The notes under the pieces are model-generated. The model was given only the letters and a program-made list of their open reading frames with translations. It made no database searches and was not told the DNA's origin. Of a stretch of 7,915 nt of DNA, positions 3,493 to 7,915 are shown in pieces. The translations under genes were made by a program, and so were the position numbers. The stretch spans positions 1-7,915 of the forward strand of contig NZ_QWGL01000056.1 in the NCBI RefSeq assembly GCF_003435375.1, in the 5' to 3' direction. How positions within the stretch are numbered: the first letter of the stretch is position 1; the number at the start of each line of letters is the position of its first letter. The stretch comes from Clostridium sp. AM34-11AC. Its GTDB lineage: Bacteria; Bacillota; Clostridia; Lachnospirales; Lachnospiraceae.

Positions 3493-6400
3493 ATGAGGAA
3501 AAAAATAAAACAGTATACAGCAGTTCTTTTGACAGTGACCATGTCTCTTCCGGGGACAATGGCTTATGGAAATGTAGATAGCCTTGATGCTGCATCAGGA
3601 GTTGTAGATGCAAGCGGATACCTGAAGGCATCCACATCAAACGCACAACAAACCATTCATATCGCTTCCCCATCTGACGCAGATGAAGATGAAGAAGAAC
3701 TGATCGATGATCGAAAGAAGGCTTCTCCATCGGATGCAGAATTTGACGGGGAAGATGTATTCGCAAAAATCTACGACTTTATCTGGCAGGACCCGGAAGA
3801 ATATTTAAATGACGGAAGACTGGAACTGAGTGCGACCGCAGAGGAGCAGCCGACATTGGAACAGATCGTTTCCATCCTGCCGCAGAGTATCCTTGCAAAG
3901 ACCGGAGAGACCGCAGAGAATACTTCTGCGGACGAAGCAGAGGATATTACTGCAGATGAAGCAGATATCACTGCGGATTACGATGTGGAAATCAAAGTAT
4001 CCGGTTGGCAGTGCGAAGATTATATCCAGAACGAGGACGGAATGTGGCCGACAAGCGGAACCTTCACCTTCTCGGCAGAGCCGGAGGACGGATATGAGCT
4101 TGCGGACGGGTGTGCGCCGCTTGCAGTGGAAGTCGCGGTGAGCGATGAGGCGGCAATGCTGGCGGCGAATGCAGAAACCTATATGGTATTCACGAGAAGA
4201 GAAGATAATACCAGCACAAAATCAGTTACTGTTGATTGGGATGGAACAAATTTATCGGGTAAGTATGAGCAGTATCTTGATGTGGACAGCAGAATTTATC
4301 GTGAAGAAGATGCTTTTGTATTAGAACTGAATAATTATAATCCTCAAGTGGAAACGTGTCTGGATATTCGTAAGGGAAAATGGATTATTGAGTTGAATGG
4401 AACAAGCGTATTCGATGGAACAAAGCTGCCCAAAGATTCGGCAAGCTATGGACTGTGGATCTGGAGTGATACAGATGTAACTTTTACAGGCTCAGGAACG
4501 TTGAATGTGAAAGGTGACCGAAGTGGTATTTCTATTGGGAAGAAGGCAGAAGTTTCAATCAATTTAGAACAAGATGGAAAAATTAACGCCACTTCCCCTT
4601 ATAGCGTAAATGAAAGTGGATATAATCGACATGGGATTGAGTCCTATGGAAAGCTGACAATAAAAAGAGGAACAGTAACGGCAAATGGTCCATATAGCGG
4701 CCTGTATCAATCTGGTGGAACATTTAATATAACAGGTGGTACACTTAAAACAAAGGTACGAGGAGGGAATGACAGCAGCCGGGGACTGTATTTTTGCAGA
4801 GAAAGTGATTGCAGTTTAGGCGGAATAATCGAAACAGATGGTCTGACGTTAGACAATGCTACTGGATCCATATCTGGAAAGGTCACTGTAAACCATCTCT
4901 CATTAATAAACCTATCTGAATCATTACTTACAATTGAATCTGACGGAATATTAAATATTAAAGAATCGATACTTTTTGATGTAGGAATAAATAAGCTTGT
5001 GAATGATGGTGAACTTCAAGTGAATATGACTTCAGATTCATCTAAACCCATTCCTTCAAATTATGAGAATCATGGGCGTGTTACAGGTACGCAGGCAGAA
5101 AATTGGAGAACTCCATCATCTCTGAAAGCAGTGAAAGGAACATCAGAAACTAAGAGGGAGAAAGTAAATGAGAGTGAAAATTTCGATGTTTCTACCCTGT
5201 TTAACAGTTCAGATATTGATTCAGAAGAAGGAAAGGTATCGTATTATTATGTAAATCAGGCCGATTCCGAAAAAAAAGAGCAAACATTGAGTTCGTCTAC
5301 AACGAAATTCGCTGCCGGAAATTATATAATCGGTGCAAAAACACAGGGAAATGAGACGTACAAAGCAGGCAGTGCAGTAGCATACATTTATGTGAATTCT
5401 GATATATTCAGCGTTGTTCCTATTGAATTTGTTTATACTGGATTTGAGCAGGAGTTGCTTAAGGTCTATACACCAAATGATGAGGAATACAAGGTTGAGT
5501 ATCAATGCTATGAGCCTCAATCGAAGGGTGGATTTTATGTAAATAACTGGAAGACGACCCCACCAACGGCAACTAATTGTGGAGATGAGTCTCTTAAATA
5601 TTATTATGCAGTGCGGATTACAGCAAGTGACAGTGATCAGCCACTGTATCAAATCACTTATGATGGGACATCATCGGATAGTTTATTGCACGTGACAAGT
5701 ATAAAACCTAAATCTTTGCAGAGCGATGATATAGTTGTTACATTAACACCGCAAACATTTAGATATGATGGAACGGTTAAAAAACCTGCGATCGAAATAA
5801 TAGATACTGTCATAAAGACGGAAGTAAAAAAGTACGGTATAAGTTATAGCTATGCTGCCGGCGGGGCGGCAGATAATCCTAAAGAAGCTGGAACATATAA
5901 AGTATATATATACTCATTTGATGCAAATTATACGGGCGATCGATATGTTTATTTTACCATCGAAAAACAAAAACTGACGCCGGTGGCAGTTATCAGTAAT
6001 GCAAGCAAAACATACGATGGAACAACTTCCTTGGCATCAGGACAGACAATTGCACTCACTCTGCAGGATGAAGCTGGGAATACCGTTTTGGATGGTGTAA
6101 GTGCCAGATATGAAGCAGCAACATATGAGTCCAAAGATGTAGGACCTAACTCTATTCAGATTACAGGAATTTCCCTGACAGGAGAAAATGCAGATAAATA
6201 CGATCTGTCTGCCTCAACATTGTCAATATCCGGAAATATTGATCAGGCATCTGCAGAAAAACTTGTACCTAATGTGACTTATCCGGGTAACAACAACGTG
6301 ATTGAGTATGAAAATAGAGGTACTTTCTTGCCAACTGTGACAGTAAGCTCCAATATTTCTGGCGATCAGGTAGGCAGTTATGTTGTTTCCTATTCCGCTA

Positions 6401-7887
6401 CGCAGGAAGGATCTTATGTTTCTGACTTAAAGGGTGTAATGCAGAACCTGAACGTACAGGAAACAGAGCAGACCATTTATTACCGGATCACAACGCAGAA
6501 TTATGAACCTACTACAGGAAACTTTACGGTTAAAATTATTCCATCCAGCCTAAATGGTAAGGGAATCGTTGTGACAGGTTACGACGGTCAGTATGATGGG
6601 AATCCACATACGATTACAGCAACACTTCCGGCGAGTAGTGTTCCAAGCGGGACAGAAATCAAATATAAGGGCAGCGCTGAAAGCGAGTGGAGCCAAGAAC
6701 CGCCAAGTTACACGGATGCGGGAGAGTATACGGTGAATTATAAGATTTCCTGTCCGAATTACAAGGATCTTGAGGGAAGCCAGACGGTTCATATCCGTCC
6801 GAGATCACTAACTGTAACTGCAGGGCTGAAAAATCCGAAAAGAGGTGTGATATACGGCGATCCGATGCCGGAGTTTGAGGCAAGCTACACCGGTTTTGTG
6901 AAGAATGAGACCAAAGAGACAGCTCTGACGGGAACTCCGATGATGACATGCAGCACCTATACTCAAGAGAGTGGGGCAGGAACAACGCATACGATCAGTA
7001 TTGAAGCAGGCAGCGGAGAGGGAGCATTGAGTGCCCGGAACTATAGCCTGAGATTCACTCCGGGATCGTTTACTGTAAATAAGAAACAGGCAACGATTGA
7101 GGTGACTAATTACAATGAATGGAAGGCGTATACCTATGATGGAAAATCACCGGAGATAGAAGCAGCTGTCGAGGGCGAGAGAACTGTTAAGGTAGAAATT
7201 TACGCAGGAAATCCGGCATCCGGTTCGGCACTCGCAGAGATCCCGAAAAATGTGGGAACCTATACCGCTAAATTTACAGCGGCGGAGACAGCCAATTACG
7301 GAGCAGCGGAAATCAGTCTTCCGTTTGACATTGTACAGAGAGAACTGAAAGTTACTGCTGTCAATCAGTCGATCACATATGGAGATCCGGCACCGCAGTA
7401 TACGGCGGTCTATGCGGGCTTTGCAGCGGGTGAATCTCTGGAAAGTCTGAAAGGTAAAGGTACTCTTTCCTTCACATGTGCATATCAGCAGGCGAAGGCG
7501 GGACAGAGCAATGAAAACAGCAATGCCGGAACTTATACAATCACACCGGCGGTTGCAGGTCTGAACAATTATAAGGTAACTTCTGTAGATGGAACCCTGA
7601 CGGTTGGAAGGAAAACTCCGACCTTCACAGATTCTGCATTATGGAAAGAAAAATATCCTGATGGAAGCAGAGTCTACGATGGAACTTCTGTGAATATCAC
7701 TCCATCGACAGACGGAGACGGCGCAAGAAGCTATATCGTCGAAAACACAGAGACGGGCGAGGTCCTGAAAACGGATCCGGTCAATGTGGGAACCTATAAG
7801 GCTACATATTCGGTCGCAGAGGGAACCAATTATCAGGCAGGTTCAATTTCGTATGAATTTGCGATCACAGAGGCCCCTGTGTGTTAG
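3493..7887 (+). CDS. Large secreted surface protein: beta-helix-like region plus MBG/YDG-type Ig-like repeats
   Basis: This 1464-residue exported protein is probably an adhesin or carbohydrate-interacting surface factor; no enzymatic motif is visible. The ATG at 3493 is chosen because GGGAGG (3480-3485) lies seven bases upstream; an in-frame TTG at 3469 has no such site. Residues 1-26 are a signal peptide: basic MRKKIK, hydrophobic core, likely cleavage after A24 or G26. A linker carries two ASPSDA motifs (58-63, 77-82) and is very acidic. Residues about 280-520 show beta-helix or carbohydrate-binding-like rungs, such as GGTFNITGGTLKT at 408. From about 540, eight or so Ig-like modules follow. 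They include a YDG-type module (KTYDGTTSL, about 831-918), MBG-type modules at about 1106-1196 (IYGDPMPEFEASYTGF) and 1285-1375 (TYGDPAPQYTAVYAGF), and related modules with NVGTY near their ends. No LPXTG, SLH or membrane segment precedes the stop (ITEAPVC). G+C differs sharply along the gene. Regulation by the upstream LytTR protein is inferred. Confidence 0.85.
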   Translation: MRKKIKQYTAVLLTVTMSLPGTMAYGNVDSLDAASGVVDASGYLKASTSNAQQTIHIASPSDADEDEEELIDDRKKASPSDAEFDGEDVFAKIYDFIWQDPEEYLNDGRLELSATAEEQPTLEQIVSILPQSILAKTGETAENTSADEAEDITADEADITADYDVEIKVSGWQCEDYIQNEDGMWPTSGTFTFSAEPEDGYELADGCAPLAVEVAVSDEAAMLAANAETYMVFTRREDNTSTKSVTVDWDGTNLSGKYEQYLDVDSRIYREEDAFVLELNNYNPQVETCLDIRKGKWIIELNGTSVFDGTKLPKDSASYGLWIWSDTDVTFTGSGTLNVKGDRSGISIGKKAEVSINLEQDGKINATSPYSVNESGYNRHGIESYGKLTIKRGTVTANGPYSGLYQSGGTFNITGGTLKTKVRGGNDSSRGLYFCRESDCSLGGIIETDGLTLDNATGSISGKVTVNHLSLINLSESLLTIESDGILNIKESILFDVGINKLVNDGELQVNMTSDSSKPIPSNYENHGRVTGTQAENWRTPSSLKAVKGTSETKREKVNESENFDVSTLFNSSDIDSEEGKVSYYYVNQADSEKKEQTLSSSTTKFAAGNYIIGAKTQGNETYKAGSAVAYIYVNSDIFSVVPIEFVYTGFEQELLKVYTPNDEEYKVEYQCYEPQSKGGFYVNNWKTTPPTATNCGDESLKYYYAVRITASDSDQPLYQITYDGTSSDSLLHVTSIKPKSLQSDDIVVTLTPQTFRYDGTVKKPAIEIIDTVIKTEVKKYGISYSYAAGGAADNPKEAGTYKVYIYSFDANYTGDRYVYFTIEKQKLTPVAVISNASKTYDGTTSLASGQTIALTLQDEAGNTVLDGVSARYEAATYESKDVGPNSIQITGISLTGENADKYDLSASTLSISGNIDQASAEKLVPNVTYPGNNNVIEYENRGTFLPTVTVSSNISGDQVGSYVVSYSATQEGSYVSDLKGVMQNLNVQETEQTIYYRITTQNYEPTTGNFTVKIIPSSLNGKGIVVTGYDGQYDGNPHTITATLPASSVPSGTEIKYKGSAESEWSQEPPSYTDAGEYTVNYKISCPNYKDLEGSQTVHIRPRSLTVTAGLKNPKRGVIYGDPMPEFEASYTGFVKNETKETALTGTPMMTCSTYTQESGAGTTHTISIEAGSGEGALSARNYSLRFTPGSFTVNKKQATIEVTNYNEWKAYTYDGKSPEIEAAVEGERTVKVEIYAGNPASGSALAEIPKNVGTYTAKFTAAETANYGAAEISLPFDIVQRELKVTAVNQSITYGDPAPQYTAVYAGFAAGESLESLKGKGTLSFTCAYQQAKAGQSNENSNAGTYTITPAVAGLNNYKVTSVDGTLTVGRKTPTFTDSALWKEKYPDGSRVYDGTSVNITPSTDGDGARSYIVENTETGEVLKTDPVNVGTYKATYSVAEGTNYQAGSISYEFAITEAPVC
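6838..7884 (+). repeat. Diverged tandem module repeats at the 3' end of the surface protein gene
   Basis: Alternating MBG-type and YDG-type Ig-like modules recur in this part of the gene. The two MBG modules begin with matching YGDPMPEF and YGDPAPQY segments. The modules at about residues 1199-1284 and 1377-1464 end similarly, and share a 15-base identical stretch AATGTGGGAACCTAT at 7249-7263 and 7783-7797. The copies are diverged at protein level, but the short identity suggests recombination or recent duplication between modules. Confidence 0.65.
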
Positions 7888-7915
7888 GATAGTTGTCAGT
7901 GAAAGATAATTACAT

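Noticed and set aside
3369..3581. 70-codon frame crossing the surface protein start
   Set aside because: It overlaps the signal peptide codons in another frame and resembles no known protein; the ATG at 3459 lacks a ribosome binding site.
5221..5652. Minus-strand 143-codon frame inside the surface protein gene
   Set aside because: It is an antisense shadow in an AT-rich segment, with hydrophobic low-information translation and no ribosome binding site.
7878..7915. Slippage at TGTGTGT as the cause of the surface protein's stop
   Set aside because: The alternative frames also stop by 7909, so a shift here would add at most about eight residues.

Overview
The window looks like chromosomal DNA of a gut-type Firmicute, most likely a Lachnospiraceae-like Clostridia member. 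The evidence is moderate GC with AT-rich islands, strong GGAGG-type ribosome binding sites, a LytTR regulator with an appended PAS-like domain, an AAA-14/DUF4143-type ATPase, and a very large secreted protein built from MBG/YDG-type Ig-like modules with an ASPSDA-rich linker. All genes read on the + strand. No transposase, integrase, CRISPR array or complete known defence system is visible.

Layout. Bases 1-40 are the 3' part of a tRNA-Gly(GCC), entering exactly at the anticodon, followed by a strong intrinsic terminator (49-80). Bases 131-302 form a densely structured non-coding stretch with three nested or tandem hairpins. It ends in a near copy of the tRNA 3' end plus terminator, so the two loci form an imperfect direct repeat. 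Bases 336-434 hold three copies of a 33-bp tandem repeat directly before an AT-rich gene for an AAA+ ATPase with a C-terminal PD-(D/E)XK-like motif (495-1814). A 16-bp stem hairpin and a good promoter precede a LytTR/PAS regulator (2096-2842). Two strong tandem hairpins follow it, then a 21-bp direct repeat of the geometry LytTR proteins bind. Next is a decayed ribonuclease R fragment with the core of its catalytic domain deleted (about 3101-3390). A second operator-like cluster and a G7 tract lie just ahead of the 1464-residue exported surface protein (3493-7887).

How it may work together (inference). The LytTR protein, which has no receiver domain, is the only regulator in the window. Two repeat clusters of suitable spacing lie between it and the surface protein, so a self-contained regulator plus surface-protein cassette is the simplest reading. 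The RNase R remnant sits inside the presumed control region and marks an old rearrangement. Base composition changes sharply between the ATPase, the regulator and segments within the surface protein, as expected of an accessory, recombining region. The surface protein stops without a visible wall-anchoring signal, so it is either released or has lost its C-terminus.
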